Source: JBDZVM01 sp040255675
Lineage (GTDB): Bacteria > Actinomycetota > Actinomycetes > Acidothermales > Acidothermaceae
Assembly: GCA_040255675.1 (NCBI GenBank)
Contig: JBDZVM010000011.1
Span: 1-64,000, forward strand
Length of the DNA stretch: 64,000 bases
Direction: 5' to 3'
Of this stretch, positions 32,320 to 41,459 are shown piece by piece (the stretch's first letter is position 1; the number at the start of each line of letters is the position of its first letter). The notes under the pieces were generated by a model. It made no database searches, had not been told where the DNA came from, and saw only the letters and a program-made list of their open reading frames with translations. Made by a program: the position numbers and the translations under genes.

Positions 32320-33689
32320 CGGGCTGGCACGGCATAGTGCAGTCGCTCAATCGCGTGCCGCGCCGACGCGGCGACCTCTTCGAAAAGCTTATCGGTGGAG
32401 GGCATGCCGAGCACGACGCCATCGACGACTCGCGGTACGCCGTCAACAATAACCGTTCTGACATCGCTGGACCGTGCCGCATACACGAGGCTCGAAACCA
32501 CATTGTGAACTGGCTGGATGTGCGGTCTGCCCACATCTACAAGCACGATGTCGGCGAGTTTCCCTGGTTCGAGCGATCCGAGCTCAGCTTCGCGTCCGAT
32601 TGCCTTTGCGCCACGCAACGTGGCCATCTCGAGAGCTTCCTCCGCGGTCATGCTTCCGGGTTTTCCGCCCAACGCGTTGGCCAGCAAGCAGGCCGTCTTC
32701 ATCTCGCCATACAGATCGAATGAGTTATTGTTCGCGGCGCCGTCAGTCCCGAGCGATACATTCACGTTCGCGGCTCGCGCGGACGCGATCTGAAGTAGCC
32801 CGGATGACATCTTCATCGTGGCTGTTGGCGAGTGGGCAATATGAGCGCCGTTGGCGGCGACCACCGCCAGTTCGTCGGGCGACATGTGGCCCGCATTGAT
32901 CAAGATTGTTCGATCGGTCAGCAACCCGTTTCTTTCCGCCCAATACGCAGGTCGGATGCCGTACGAGGTGAGGTAGAAGTCAATGTCCTCCCGTTCCGAC
33001 GCGAAGTGGTAAACGATCCCCGCGCCGACGTGCTCAGCCGCGGACGCGACTGCGGCGTAAAACTGCGGGAATTCGTCGTCTCCGGGCTCACGGGGCACCA
33101 TGAGGCCAAACCACCCTCGCACCAATCCACCCGCCGCCGTCGACAATTCGTCGATGCGGTCGGTTGCGCGGTCCACTACCCGCCTCGACTCGCGCGCGTT
33201 ATCCCGGCCTGGCCGCGGTGGCGCGGTCCAATATCCGAGTACGGCGCGAATCCCGATCTGGTTGGAAGTCTCTACGAGGCTATGGAGATCGTCACGTGGA
33301 TCGACGTTCGGGCTGACAAAACACGTGGTGCCGCCTCGCAACATCTCGTAGGTCGCCAAGCGGTACGCCGTCACTGCCTCCCGCGGGTCGCGTGAGCGCA
33401 AGTTTGGTTCGATCAGACCCGCGAGGAACGAGATCCAGTGCCTGTCATCGGCCACCCCCCTGAATATAGATTGGTCGGGGTGGGCGTGCGTATCAATCAG
33501 CCCGGGGATGGCGACCAGGCCCGACCCTCGCATAAACTCGGCGCCAGCATACCGTGCGCAAATATCGGCCGACTTTCCCACCTCGAGTATGCGGTTGCCC
33601 TCAACGGCAATGGCGGCGTCGGTGATTATGTCTCGATTGGCGTTTATCGTGATCGCAATAACGTCGTCGACCACCAAGACCTCAGACAA
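32304..33689 (-). CDS. Amidohydrolase, cytosine-/SAH-deaminase-like
   Basis: A 461-residue zinc-dependent amidohydrolase of the TrzN/MtaD/chlorohydrolase group. Metal ligands are visible: HAH in PGLIDTHAHPDQ, the His in IVYHFASE, the His in NAGHMSPDE, and the Asp in SLGTDGAANN. The C-terminal GSLEPGKLADIVLVD is the usual family ending. It should hydrolyse or deaminate a nitrogen heterocycle. It lies 1 base after the permease stop within an operon for an NMT1/THI5-type importer. A pyrimidine-like substrate taken up by that importer is the natural inference. Confidence 0.85.
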   Translation of the reverse strand: MSEVLVVDDVIAITINANRDIITDAAIAVEGNRILEVGKSADICARYAGAEFMRGSGLVAIPGLIDTHAHPDQSIFRGVADDRHWISFLAGLIEPNLRSRDPREAVTAYRLATYEMLRGGTTCFVSPNVDPRDDLHSLVETSNQIGIRAVLGYWTAPPRPGRDNARESRRVVDRATDRIDELSTAAGGLVRGWFGLMVPREPGDDEFPQFYAAVASAAEHVGAGIVYHFASEREDIDFYLTSYGIRPAYWAERNGLLTDRTILINAGHMSPDELAVVAANGAHIAHSPTATMKMSSGLLQIASARAANVNVSLGTDGAANNNSFDLYGEMKTACLLANALGGKPGSMTAEEALEMATLRGAKAIGREAELGSLEPGKLADIVLVDVGRPHIQPVHNVVSSLVYAARSSDVRTVIVDGVPRVVDGVVLGMPSTDKLFEEVAASARHAIERLHYAVPARWPVW

Positions 33690-33690
33690 C

Positions 33691-35337
33691 TTAGGTTTCC
33701 TTATCAGTTCTCGACGAACCGCTGCGCATTTGTTGTAGATACGCGTGCTCGGCGAATGCCGCGATGAAGTACATAAATACCGCCGCCAAGGTGATCACCA
33801 CGGCGGCAGCCCAAAGTCCGTTGTAGTTCAGACGGTTTTGCGCGTCAATCATAAATGCGCCGATACCATCCCCTGTCACGAGCCACTCCGCAATGAGGAT
33901 CCCGATCAAAGAACCCGGTAGACCAATCCGCAGAGACGAGAGAACATCGGGCAGCGCGTTTGGCACTCGGGCCTTCGCGAAAATCATCCCCGATCTTGCG
34001 CCGGTAGCCAAGAATAGTTCGACTGTCGCCGTCGCGACGGATCGAAAACCGAGAAGCGCACTAACGAAGGTCGGAAAGAATACGACGACGGCTGCCACCG
34101 TAGCCTTGGCAACAAGACCGTGGCCCAAGACCAACGTCACGACCGGTGCCATAGCGGCGAGTGGCACCGACCGAAGGACCAAGGCGACGGGCATGATGGC
34201 AGATTCGGCGGTACGCCACATGATGACACCTGCCGCCAGCAAAACCGCGGCGACTGAACCTGCCGCGAAGCCTAGAAAGGCGTCGCGAGTGGTCACTCCC
34301 AGGGCGTCGATGATGGTTTCGCGCGCTGTCGCACTGTCTGGTCCACTGAACAGGTAGGCCCACACCTCAGGCGGTGTCTTCGCCGTGAACCGATCGAGTC
34401 CTAGAAGTTCGACGAGAGCCCACCAAGCCAGCACGCCCGTCGTCGCCCACGCGACAGCCCGTACGCAAAGTACCGCGCCACGCCGGGCGAGTTGCTTCGC
34501 GGCTCGCCCTTGGCGAGCGCGCGGGGGCGTCGCTGTCGCCTCGGGCATCGCCGACCACGCGCTCGCGGTTCCGGTAGCGGACCAAGGCAACAAGAAGCGC
34601 TCCGCGAGGGAGACGACGGCGTATGACGCGCCCGCCAATGCGGTGCACACGACGGCGATGGCCCATGTCTTGACGCTGTCGCCGTTCTGCTGGGCGACAA
34701 CCAACCCAATTCCCAGTCCACGATCACTGCCTAGAAATTCCCCGAGAATTGCGCCAAGAAAAGCGGACGGTGCAGCGATCTTCAGACCGGCCGCGAGCCT
34801 TGGCAAGCAAGACCATGCGCGAACCTTGCACACCTGAGCCCATCGCCGGCCTCCGCAAGCCGTGACCACGTCGAGCGCCGGCGCATCGACCTGCTGCAGC
34901 CCGTCAAGAGTGTTGATGAGCGTAGGGAAGAAGACCGAAAGCGCCGCCAGCACCACGCTCGGCGTATTTCCGCCAAAGATCACTACGAGGATCGGAGCTA
35001 TCGCGATGAGCGGCATGCTGTAGAGAACGACTGAAGGGGGCATTACGAGACGCGTCGCGGACGGCGCGAACGCGCAAAGCACAGCGAGGACGATCGCCAC
35101 GAAGTTGCCCCATAAGAAGCCCTGCGCCGCGGAACTGGTGGTGGCGCCCGCGTTCACCGTGAAGAACTCCAGATGGCCAGCAATCTCTCTGAGCACTAAC
35201 ACGGGGTCCGGAATGGCGCCGCGTGGCCCAAAGAAAAATTGCGCGACTAGCCACCATGTGGCGAACAGCCCGATGGCGCCAAGCACTGACGAGATCTTGC
35301 CGTCGCTCGATGACCGGACCCGACGCCGATCACCCAT
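33691..35337 (-). CDS. ABC transporter permease, two fused SsuC/TauC-type domains
   Basis: A 548-residue membrane protein containing two complete permease units joined by a basic linker near residue 265. Each unit carries the family loop (ALDVVTACGGRRWAQVCKVR; TVELFLATGARSGMIFAKAR). Most relatives are single-domain dimers, so this is a fused version. It overlaps the ATPase gene by 8 bases. It should import a small nitrogen compound with the preceding lipoprotein and ATPase. Confidence 0.88.
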   Translation of the reverse strand: MGDRRRVRSSSDGKISSVLGAIGLFATWWLVAQFFFGPRGAIPDPVLVLREIAGHLEFFTVNAGATTSSAAQGFLWGNFVAIVLAVLCAFAPSATRLVMPPSVVLYSMPLIAIAPILVVIFGGNTPSVVLAALSVFFPTLINTLDGLQQVDAPALDVVTACGGRRWAQVCKVRAWSCLPRLAAGLKIAAPSAFLGAILGEFLGSDRGLGIGLVVAQQNGDSVKTWAIAVVCTALAGASYAVVSLAERFLLPWSATGTASAWSAMPEATATPPRARQGRAAKQLARRGAVLCVRAVAWATTGVLAWWALVELLGLDRFTAKTPPEVWAYLFSGPDSATARETIIDALGVTTRDAFLGFAAGSVAAVLLAAGVIMWRTAESAIMPVALVLRSVPLAAMAPVVTLVLGHGLVAKATVAAVVVFFPTFVSALLGFRSVATATVELFLATGARSGMIFAKARVPNALPDVLSSLRIGLPGSLIGILIAEWLVTGDGIGAFMIDAQNRLNYNGLWAAAVVITLAAVFMYFIAAFAEHAYLQQMRSGSSRTDKET

Positions 35338-36163
35338 CGCGGTCTGCCTCGGCGTTGAAGAGCGCTTCGCTAAGTTCGTCGCATAAACCGTGAAACTGCG
35401 CGCTCCTCATGAGCTCAGGCGTACGCGGCCTTGGTAGATCGATCGTAATCGTCGTCAAAATCCGTCCGGGTCTAGCCGACATGAGCGCAACTTGGTCCGA
35501 TAAGAACACGGCCTCCGGAATAGAGTGCGTGACGAGGAGCGTCGTCGTCGCTTTTGACGACCAGATGCGTTGTAACTCAAGGTTCATACGCTGACGCGTC
35601 ATGTCGTCGAGCGCGCCGAAAGGCTCGTCCAACAACAGAACCTCGGGTTCCAAGACAAGTGCGCGCGCGATCGCGACGCGCTGTTTCATGCCTCCCGAAA
35701 GGTGGCGAGGGCGTGACCTCGCGAACCCGTCGAGCCCCACCAAGCGAATTAGCTCGTCGACGTAAGGGCGGTTTTCCCGCCTGCCGGCGATTTCAAGTGG
35801 AAGCCGTATGTTCGCTTCGACAGACCTCCACGGCAACAAGGCGGAATCTTGAAAAGCTACACCGAGGCGGTGTACGTCACGCAGCGAAGACGGCGGCTGC
35901 CCGTGCACCTGAACAGTCCCATCAGTTGCGGTCTCGAGCCCCGCGGTGATGCGCAACACCGTCGATTTCCCGCACCCAGATGGTCCGAGCAACGCGGTGA
36001 ACGAGCCTCGTTCGATGCGCAAGTTGATGCCGGACAGGGCGGTGATGCGGCGGCTGCCGGCGTCGTACTCCTTGGTCAGACCCGCAATGTCGATCCCCGC
36101 GTTGTCGGCCGAACGTGCTAGAGGAACATCGACAGCCGGATCAGTCGCGTTACGTCCATTCAT
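35330..36163 (-). CDS. ABC transporter ATP-binding protein (SsuB/TauB type)
   Basis: A 277-residue ATPase with Walker A LLGPSGCGKST, Q-loop FQDSALLPW, signature LSGGMKQRVAIARAL, Walker B LLLDEPFGALD and switch VTHSIPEAV. It overlaps the binding-protein gene by 4 bases and the permease gene by 8. It powers the NMT1-type importer. The nitrate/sulfonate/pyrimidine subfamily is clear; substrate comes from context. Confidence 0.93.
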   Translation of the reverse strand: MNGRNATDPAVDVPLARSADNAGIDIAGLTKEYDAGSRRITALSGINLRIERGSFTALLGPSGCGKSTVLRITAGLETATDGTVQVHGQPPSSLRDVHRLGVAFQDSALLPWRSVEANIRLPLEIAGRRENRPYVDELIRLVGLDGFARSRPRHLSGGMKQRVAIARALVLEPEVLLLDEPFGALDDMTRQRMNLELQRIWSSKATTTLLVTHSIPEAVFLSDQVALMSARPGRILTTITIDLPRPRTPELMRSAQFHGLCDELSEALFNAEADRDG

Positions 36164-37221
36164 CGCAGGCTTGGGTCCTGCGTGTACACCTCGCGGATCA
36201 AATCCAGAGCGAAGAATTGATCAGCGGATATCGCGACGCCTGTTAGGTTCAGCACGTGAATAGAAGAATCGGCAAGATCATCCGTCAGGGTGAACAGTCC
36301 ATTCTTCTTGGTGTTGTCAGTCTCCATAAGGCTCTTCTGCACTTCGATCTGGCTGGTCTGCGTCTTAATGTCGAGTCCGAGGTCGGAGCCGTAGTTGTTT
36401 ACTGTAAGGGCCGCAGCCTCCTGGGAGTTCGCCAGCGCTTTCTTCCACCCGCGAATCTCGCCGCGTAGAAATGCCTTGACTGCGTCTGGATCCTTCTGGA
36501 GCGTGTCTTCACTTACCACATAGTTGTTATTGATCGCGTGATAGTTGAAGTCGCTGAAGCGCATCACGTTCGTCGCTACACCTTGCGCTTGCAGACTGAT
36601 CGGTTCGTTTGAGACGAACGCCATGAGCCCGTCGACCTGGTGGTCAGGTAACACGCTTGGGTTGAACCCGACCGGGACCACCTTTATATCGGATCCGCTC
36701 AGCTTATTGACGTTCAGGAAGGCGTCCCACGTGGGTTGGTTGTTCTGCGGAACGCCGATTCTCTTACCGACCATGTCCGCAGGCGTGCGAATAGGTTTGT
36801 CGGGCAATGAGATGATGCAGTACGGGCTGTTTTGGTACATGGCGCCCACAGTCTTGAGCCGCGCTCCTTGCAGGATGGCGGCTGCGGTCGCTGACGGGCT
36901 GCTCACGCCGACGAGAGCTTTCCCGGACGAGACGACGCTTTCAATCGGCGGCGCGGATGGTCCGCCGGACATCAGGTTGACGCTCTTGAAACCTTCCGCC
37001 TTGTAGTAGCCCATCTTGTCAGCAAAGTAGCTTCCGGACCATTGCACGTTCTTGACCCAGCCAAGCTGGTAGGTGAGCGACCCGATACTCGAACTCTTCG
37101 ATTCCGAACTTCCGCAGGCGCTCAAAAGGCTCAGGCCACCCGTGGCCATCGTGAGGCTGACGGCCGCGAAGGTTGCGTTTTTGAGGAAAGAACGCCGGTC
37201 AATGACAATCGGTTGTTCCAT
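36160..37221 (-). CDS. NMT1/THI5-type substrate-binding lipoprotein with Tat signal
   Basis: A 353-residue binding protein. It starts MEQPIVIDRRSFLKN, a twin-arginine motif (R9-R10), followed by a hydrophobic stretch and lipobox SLLSAC (Cys36). Thus it is exported folded and then lipidated. The mature part begins LTYQLGWVKNVQWSGSYFAD, typical of NMT1/THI5-like proteins that bind pyrimidines such as thiamine precursors. The ATG at 37221 is preferred; the frame runs further upstream to 37332 inside the regulator gene. Lies 22 bases after the GntR gene. Confidence 0.88.
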   Translation of the reverse strand: MEQPIVIDRRSFLKNATFAAVSLTMATGGLSLLSACGSSESKSSSIGSLTYQLGWVKNVQWSGSYFADKMGYYKAEGFKSVNLMSGGPSAPPIESVVSSGKALVGVSSPSATAAAILQGARLKTVGAMYQNSPYCIISLPDKPIRTPADMVGKRIGVPQNNQPTWDAFLNVNKLSGSDIKVVPVGFNPSVLPDHQVDGLMAFVSNEPISLQAQGVATNVMRFSDFNYHAINNNYVVSEDTLQKDPDAVKAFLRGEIRGWKKALANSQEAAALTVNNYGSDLGLDIKTQTSQIEVQKSLMETDNTKKNGLFTLTDDLADSSIHVLNLTGVAISADQFFALDLIREVYTQDPSLR

Positions 37222-37243
37222 GCCGCGCTCCAAAGTTTGTGAG

Positions 37244-38008
37244 TTATTGAATGATCTGATTGATGGCGAGATGATTCGCGCTCGAACCGAGGAGCGTCTT
37301 CGCCAGATAGAAAGGACCAGTTTCGGCCTCAATCGTCTGAGTAAGAATCAGGACGGCGTCTCTCGGCTTGGCGCCGAAGAGCCTCGACCTCTCAGCACCT
37401 GCGTTGCTCGCCGCGAGAAGGCAGGTCGCGCGAGAGATCGAGGGACGCCGATGTTCGAGGATCATCGACAGAAGCGTCGACTTGGTGTCAACACGATCGA
37501 TGGCACCGGGCATTCGCTGACGGAGCCACTCAAGGTGGACCCATTCCTGGACGAGCGCGATAGGGCCGCTGGCCCCATCAAGGACGCATTCCGAAAGGTA
37601 GACCTGTGGAGTGGCGAGGCGCTTTGTGAAATCCGTTTCGTCCTCGACTCTTGACTGCAGATGCCGGATGGTGACTTCACCCGGCCCCGCGATCAGCTCC
37701 TCGATCGGACGCAAGCGTTCCAGGCCGAGCGCGGGAAGTTCGTCAGCGACGAAACGGCCAATTCCGCGCCTCGTTCGGATCAAGCCATCCTCTTCCAAGA
37801 GGATGAGCGCCTCGCGCATCACCGTGCGGCTTACGTCAAAGGACTCGCAGAGATCACCTTCTCTGGGAAGAGCCTCGCCGCTACGCAACTCTCCTGACCG
37901 AATTGCGCGGCCGATCTCGTCATATACCGCAACGCGCAGAGGCAGTCCCGCCCTGCGCCTGTTCGGCTGCCATTGACTCCCCGCCTTGCGGCCGACATGT
38001 GACATCAT
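37244..38008 (-). CDS. GntR-family regulator (HutC/UTRA type)
   Basis: A 254-residue regulator. The winged helix-turn-helix occupies residues about 25-95 (GEALPREGDLCESFDVSRTV, RRGIGRFVADEL). A UTRA ligand-binding domain follows (about 110-250). Two adjacent ATG codons at 38008 and 38005 are taken as start; they lie within the repeated GACATCATACG element, so the protein may repress its own gene. It heads the minus-strand operon and faces the uridine phosphorylase operon, and is placed to control both. Confidence 0.85.
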   Translation of the reverse strand: MMSHVGRKAGSQWQPNRRRAGLPLRVAVYDEIGRAIRSGELRSGEALPREGDLCESFDVSRTVMREALILLEEDGLIRTRRGIGRFVADELPALGLERLRPIEELIAGPGEVTIRHLQSRVEDETDFTKRLATPQVYLSECVLDGASGPIALVQEWVHLEWLRQRMPGAIDRVDTKSTLLSMILEHRRPSISRATCLLAASNAGAERSRLFGAKPRDAVLILTQTIEAETGPFYLAKTLLGSSANHLAINQIIQ

Positions 38009-38011
38009 ACG
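38001..38011. promoter_or_regulatory. Candidate GntR operator, regulator side
   Basis: GACATCATACG, an 11-base sequence repeated exactly at 38167-38177. It is preceded by ATGT, giving the small palindrome ATGTgACAT. It overlaps the start codon of the GntR gene, as expected for autorepression. Confidence 0.5.
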
Positions 38012-38159
38012 ACTATGGTTGTTGCTGGGTGACGTCCTGTCAAGAGCGCACCTTCTTACCCCGTTTGGCAGCGACATTGCCAGACTTCCGCCATATGCAG
38101 GCGGAAGGGCCGGGCGTGCGCCGCCGCAGCACCTTGCGACTGGGTCGCTGATATGTGAC

Positions 38160-38177
38160 GATGTACGACATCATACG
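38160..38177. promoter_or_regulatory. Candidate GntR operator, phosphorylase side
   Basis: GATGTACGACATCATACG contains the palindrome GATGT-acg-ACATC and the exact second copy of GACATCATACG. It lies 39 bases upstream of the uridine phosphorylase start, where a repressor would block transcription. Confidence 0.5.
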
Positions 38178-38215
38178 GGTAACCATCGCTAGCACCGAGA
38201 GAAAGAAGGCGCGAA

Positions 38216-38986
38216 GTGGGCGCTTCTGTTGTCGATAAGGGCCACGTTGGCACGTCCGGGGTCCAGTACCACGTCGGAGTCAAGGCTGGTGAGATCAGCG
38301 ACGTTGTTCTGATGCCGGGCGATCCGTTCCGGGTTCAGCTCATCGCCGACCAATTGGAAGACGCTGTCGAGGTCGCTCACAAACGCGAGTACCGAACCGT
38401 CAACGGGTACTACAAAGGACGGCTGATCACAGCGTGTTCCAGCGGAATGGGTTGCCCTTCGACCGCGATCGGGGTTGAGGAACTAGCGAGGGCGGGGGCA
38501 CGGACTTTTATCCGGGTCGGCAGCACGGCCGCACTCCAGCCTCACATCGAAGTCGGCGACCTCATCGTCAGCGAGGGTTCACTTCGCAACGATGGGACTA
38601 GCAACGGATATGCGCCCGCCGGGTTTCCCGCTGTGCCTGATCTCGCTTTGACGAGCGGGCTATTGGAGGTGGCTCGCGAGTTTGGCGCTCAGGCTGGCTT
38701 TGCGGTTCACAGTGGTGTGAATGCCACTGACGATGCGTTCTATGCCGAAACCCCCGCGTGGATCGAGCACCTGGCCGGCCTGGGCATAACCAACGTCGAA
38801 ATGGAGAGCGCTGCCCTCTACGTCGTTTCTCGCCTGCGGGGACTCCGCGCGGGAATGATTTGCGCGGTGTCCGGCAACCTGGTCACCGGAGATGTGTATT
38901 ACGGCAGGGCAAATACGCGGTTGGCCACAGGCTGGCAGCACAGCATCGCTGTCGCTTTGGAGACCGTCGTCAAGCTAGGCCTTTGA
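38216..38986 (+). CDS. Uridine phosphorylase-family nucleoside phosphorylase
   Basis: A 256-residue enzyme of nucleoside phosphorylase family I: MPGDPFRVQLIAD (phosphate/purine site), CSSGMGCPSTAIGVEEL, FIRVGSTAALQP and NVEMESAALY with the ribose-binding Met-Glu. It splits a nucleoside with phosphate into base and (deoxy)ribose-1-phosphate. GTG 38216 follows AGAAAGAAGG. First gene of an operon with deoC and aldehyde dehydrogenases. Uridine is most likely; inosine or thymidine cannot be excluded from motifs alone. Confidence 0.88.
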   Translation: MGASVVDKGHVGTSGVQYHVGVKAGEISDVVLMPGDPFRVQLIADQLEDAVEVAHKREYRTVNGYYKGRLITACSSGMGCPSTAIGVEELARAGARTFIRVGSTAALQPHIEVGDLIVSEGSLRNDGTSNGYAPAGFPAVPDLALTSGLLEVAREFGAQAGFAVHSGVNATDDAFYAETPAWIEHLAGLGITNVEMESAALYVVSRLRGLRAGMICAVSGNLVTGDVYYGRANTRLATGWQHSIAVALETVVKLGL

Positions 38987-39080
38987 CGACTTGCGACCCA
39001 AGAAGCCGGAAATCTTGCGTTCCCGACGCCGACTCGGCGCAAGTGACGCTCCGGAAAGCTGCGTCTCACCGTGTGCTCAG

Positions 39081-40013
39081 GTGCATGCACCCGAAGTCGC
39101 TCGCTCCGATTCCGCGCTGCGTCGGTTCCTGCACGGGTTGCCGGGCGTCGACCAAGTCGGCGTCGACGCGCGCGCCGCCGCACTGGCCACCCGCTCGATC
39201 AAGACGACGGCGAAGCGGTGGGCGATCGACACCGCGATCTCGATGATTGACCTCACCACGCTTGAGGGCCAAGACACCCCGGGCAAGGTTTGCGCCTTGT
39301 GCGCGAAGGGGATCCGCCCCGACCCCACCGACTTAACTTGCCCGAGCGTCGCCGCGATCTGCGTCTACCCCGACCTCGTCGCTGTCGCCAAGGAGCACCT
39401 TGGCGACAGTGGAGTGAAGGTCGCGAGCGTCGCCACCAATTTCCCCAGCGGCCGAGCCGCATTGGCGGTCAAGCTGGCGGACGTCCGCGCCGCCGTCGCG
39501 AGCGGCGCCGACGAGATCGACATGGTCGTCGACCGCGGCGCCTTCCTTTCCGGCCGCTATCTCGAGGTGTACGACGAGATCGCGCAGGTAAAGGCGGTCT
39601 GCGGCGACGCGCGCCTGAAGGTCATCCTCGAAACCGGCGAACTCGCGACGTACGACAACGTGCGGCGCGCGTCATGGCTGGCGATGCTTGCGGGTGGCGA
39701 CTTCATCAAGACCAGCACCGGTAAAGTCTCGCCAGCGGCGACATTGCCCGTCACGCTCGTGATGCTTGAGGCAGTGCGCGACTTCCGCCACGCTACTGGT
39801 CGCCAGATCGGCGTCAAACCCGCCGGCGGGATCCGCACCACGAAGGACGCGATGCGTTACCTCGTGATGGTCAACGAGACCGCCGGCGACGACTGGCTGA
39901 CGCCCGGCTGGTTCCGGATCGGCGCATCAGGCTTGCTTAACGACCTGCTGTTGCAGCGGCACAAGCTGGTCACCGGCCATTACGACGGTCCCGACTACGT
40001 GACGATCGACTAG
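39081..40013 (+). CDS. deoC: Deoxyribose-phosphate aldolase
   Basis: About 310 residues; class I aldolase splitting 2-deoxyribose-5-phosphate to glyceraldehyde-3-phosphate and acetaldehyde. The Schiff-base lysine is in GGDFIKTSTGK, the second lysine in IGVKPAGGIRT, and the substrate Asp in the ISMIDLTTLEG segment. The frame is open from a TTG at 38991, but no good ribosome site was seen, so GTG 39081 is given as a likely start (uncertain). The preceding gene makes the pentose phosphate and the next gene can oxidise the acetaldehyde. Confidence 0.9.
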   Translation: MHAPEVARSDSALRRFLHGLPGVDQVGVDARAAALATRSIKTTAKRWAIDTAISMIDLTTLEGQDTPGKVCALCAKGIRPDPTDLTCPSVAAICVYPDLVAVAKEHLGDSGVKVASVATNFPSGRAALAVKLADVRAAVASGADEIDMVVDRGAFLSGRYLEVYDEIAQVKAVCGDARLKVILETGELATYDNVRRASWLAMLAGGDFIKTSTGKVSPAATLPVTLVMLEAVRDFRHATGRQIGVKPAGGIRTTKDAMRYLVMVNETAGDDWLTPGWFRIGASGLLNDLLLQRHKLVTGHYDGPDYVTID

Positions 40014-40028
40014 AAAAGGCTGATCCAA

Positions 40029-41459
40029 GTGGGCAAGCTGTTTGACTATGCGCCCGCGCCTGAGTCGCGCGTGATCGTCAGCATCGCCGGCAGCTACGGG
40101 CTTTTCATCGGCGGCGAGTTCGTCGAACCGATCGACGGTAAGCCGTTCAAGACGGTCAATCCCGCGAGCGAAGAAGTGCTCGCCGAGGTCAGCGCGGCCG
40201 GTTCTCATGACGTCGATCGGGCGGTCACGGCCGCGCGCCGCGCGTTCGACACCACGTGGTCGCGCATGCCGGGGCGCGAGCGTGCCAAGTACCTGTTCCG
40301 CATCGCTCGCATCATCCAGGAGCGCTCGCGCGAACTGGCGGTGCTCGAGTCACTCGACAACGGCAAGCCCATCAAGGAGTCGCGTGATGTCGACCTTCCA
40401 CTTGTGGCGGCGCATTTTTTCTACTACGCGGGTTGGGCGGACAAGCTCAAGTACTCAGGATTCGGCGACCAGCCAATCGGCGTCGCCGCGCAGGTCATCC
40501 CGTGGAACTTTCCGCTACTCATGCTGTCGTGGAAACTCGCGCCCGCGCTCGCCTGCGGCAACACCGTCGTGCTGAAGCCGGCCGAGACGACGCCGTTGAC
40601 GGCGCTGGCGTTCGCGGAAATCTGCCAGCAGGCCGAGCTGCCGCCGGGTGTGGTCAACATTGTTACCGGCGCTGGCGAGACCGGTCTCGCGCTCGTCGAG
40701 CACGACGACGTCGACAAAATTGCCTTCACTGGCTCCACGGAAGTCGGAAAGGCCATCGCGAGGTCCGTCGCCGGCACCAGAAAACGGCTTAGCCTCGAGC
40801 TCGGCGGAAAGGCGGCGAATATCGTCTTCGACGACGCCCCGATCGACGAAGCGATCGAGGGCATCGTCGGCGGCATCTTCTTCAACCAGGGCCACGTGTG
40901 CTGTGCGGGCTCGCGACTGCTCGTCCAAGAATCAATCGCGGGCGACTTGTTGGGGCGGCTGCGTCGCCGCATGTCGACCCTGCGGCTCGGCGACCCGCTC
41001 GACAAGAACACCGACGTCGGCGCCATCAATTCGGCGGTGCAGTTGCAAAAGATTCGTGAACTTTCCCGGGTCGGCGAAGAAGAGGGGGCCGAGCGCTGGT
41101 CGGCAGCCTGCGAGATGCCCGAGCGCGGTTTTTGGTTCCCGCCCACGGTTTTTACCGGCGTCACTCAAGCGCACCGCATCGCGCGTGAGGAGATCTTCGG
41201 CCCGGTGCTATCGGTGTTGACGTTCCGCACACCGGACGAGGCCGTTGAGAAGGCGAACAACACGCCCTACGGACTGTCGGCCGGCGTCTGGACAGACAAG
41301 GGCAGCCGCATCCTTTCGATCGCCAACCGAGTACGGGCGGGTGTCGTTTGGGCCAATACCTTCAACAAGTTCGATCCGACTTCGCCGTTCGGCGGTTACA
41401 AGGAGTCGGGCTTTGGCCGCGAGGGTGGCCGGCATGGTCTGGAGGCCTACCTGCGATGA
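40029..41459 (+). CDS. Aldehyde dehydrogenase (catalytic)
   Basis: A 476-residue NAD(P)-dependent aldehyde dehydrogenase. The base Glu is in LSLELGGKAA, the nucleophile is Cys291 in GHVCCAGSR, the coenzyme site is in AFTGSTEVGK, and the C-terminal EIFGPVLSVL and SPFGGYKESGFGREGG are present. It lies 15 bases after deoC and overlaps the truncated paralog by 4 bases. Oxidation of the acetaldehyde released by DeoC is the natural role. The N-terminal half plus the downstream protein resembles the two-domain ALDH16 layout. Confidence 0.92.
   Translation: MGKLFDYAPAPESRVIVSIAGSYGLFIGGEFVEPIDGKPFKTVNPASEEVLAEVSAAGSHDVDRAVTAARRAFDTTWSRMPGRERAKYLFRIARIIQERSRELAVLESLDNGKPIKESRDVDLPLVAAHFFYYAGWADKLKYSGFGDQPIGVAAQVIPWNFPLLMLSWKLAPALACGNTVVLKPAETTPLTALAFAEICQQAELPPGVVNIVTGAGETGLALVEHDDVDKIAFTGSTEVGKAIARSVAGTRKRLSLELGGKAANIVFDDAPIDEAIEGIVGGIFFNQGHVCCAGSRLLVQESIAGDLLGRLRRRMSTLRLGDPLDKNTDVGAINSAVQLQKIRELSRVGEEEGAERWSAACEMPERGFWFPPTVFTGVTQAHRIAREEIFGPVLSVLTFRTPDEAVEKANNTPYGLSAGVWTDKGSRILSIANRVRAGVVWANTFNKFDPTSPFGGYKESGFGREGGRHGLEAYLR

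Noticed and set aside
32304..33689. Possible loss of the first metal-binding His pair in the amidohydrolase
   Set aside because: On rereading, THAHPDQ keeps the HxH ligands, and the later His and Asp ligands are also present.
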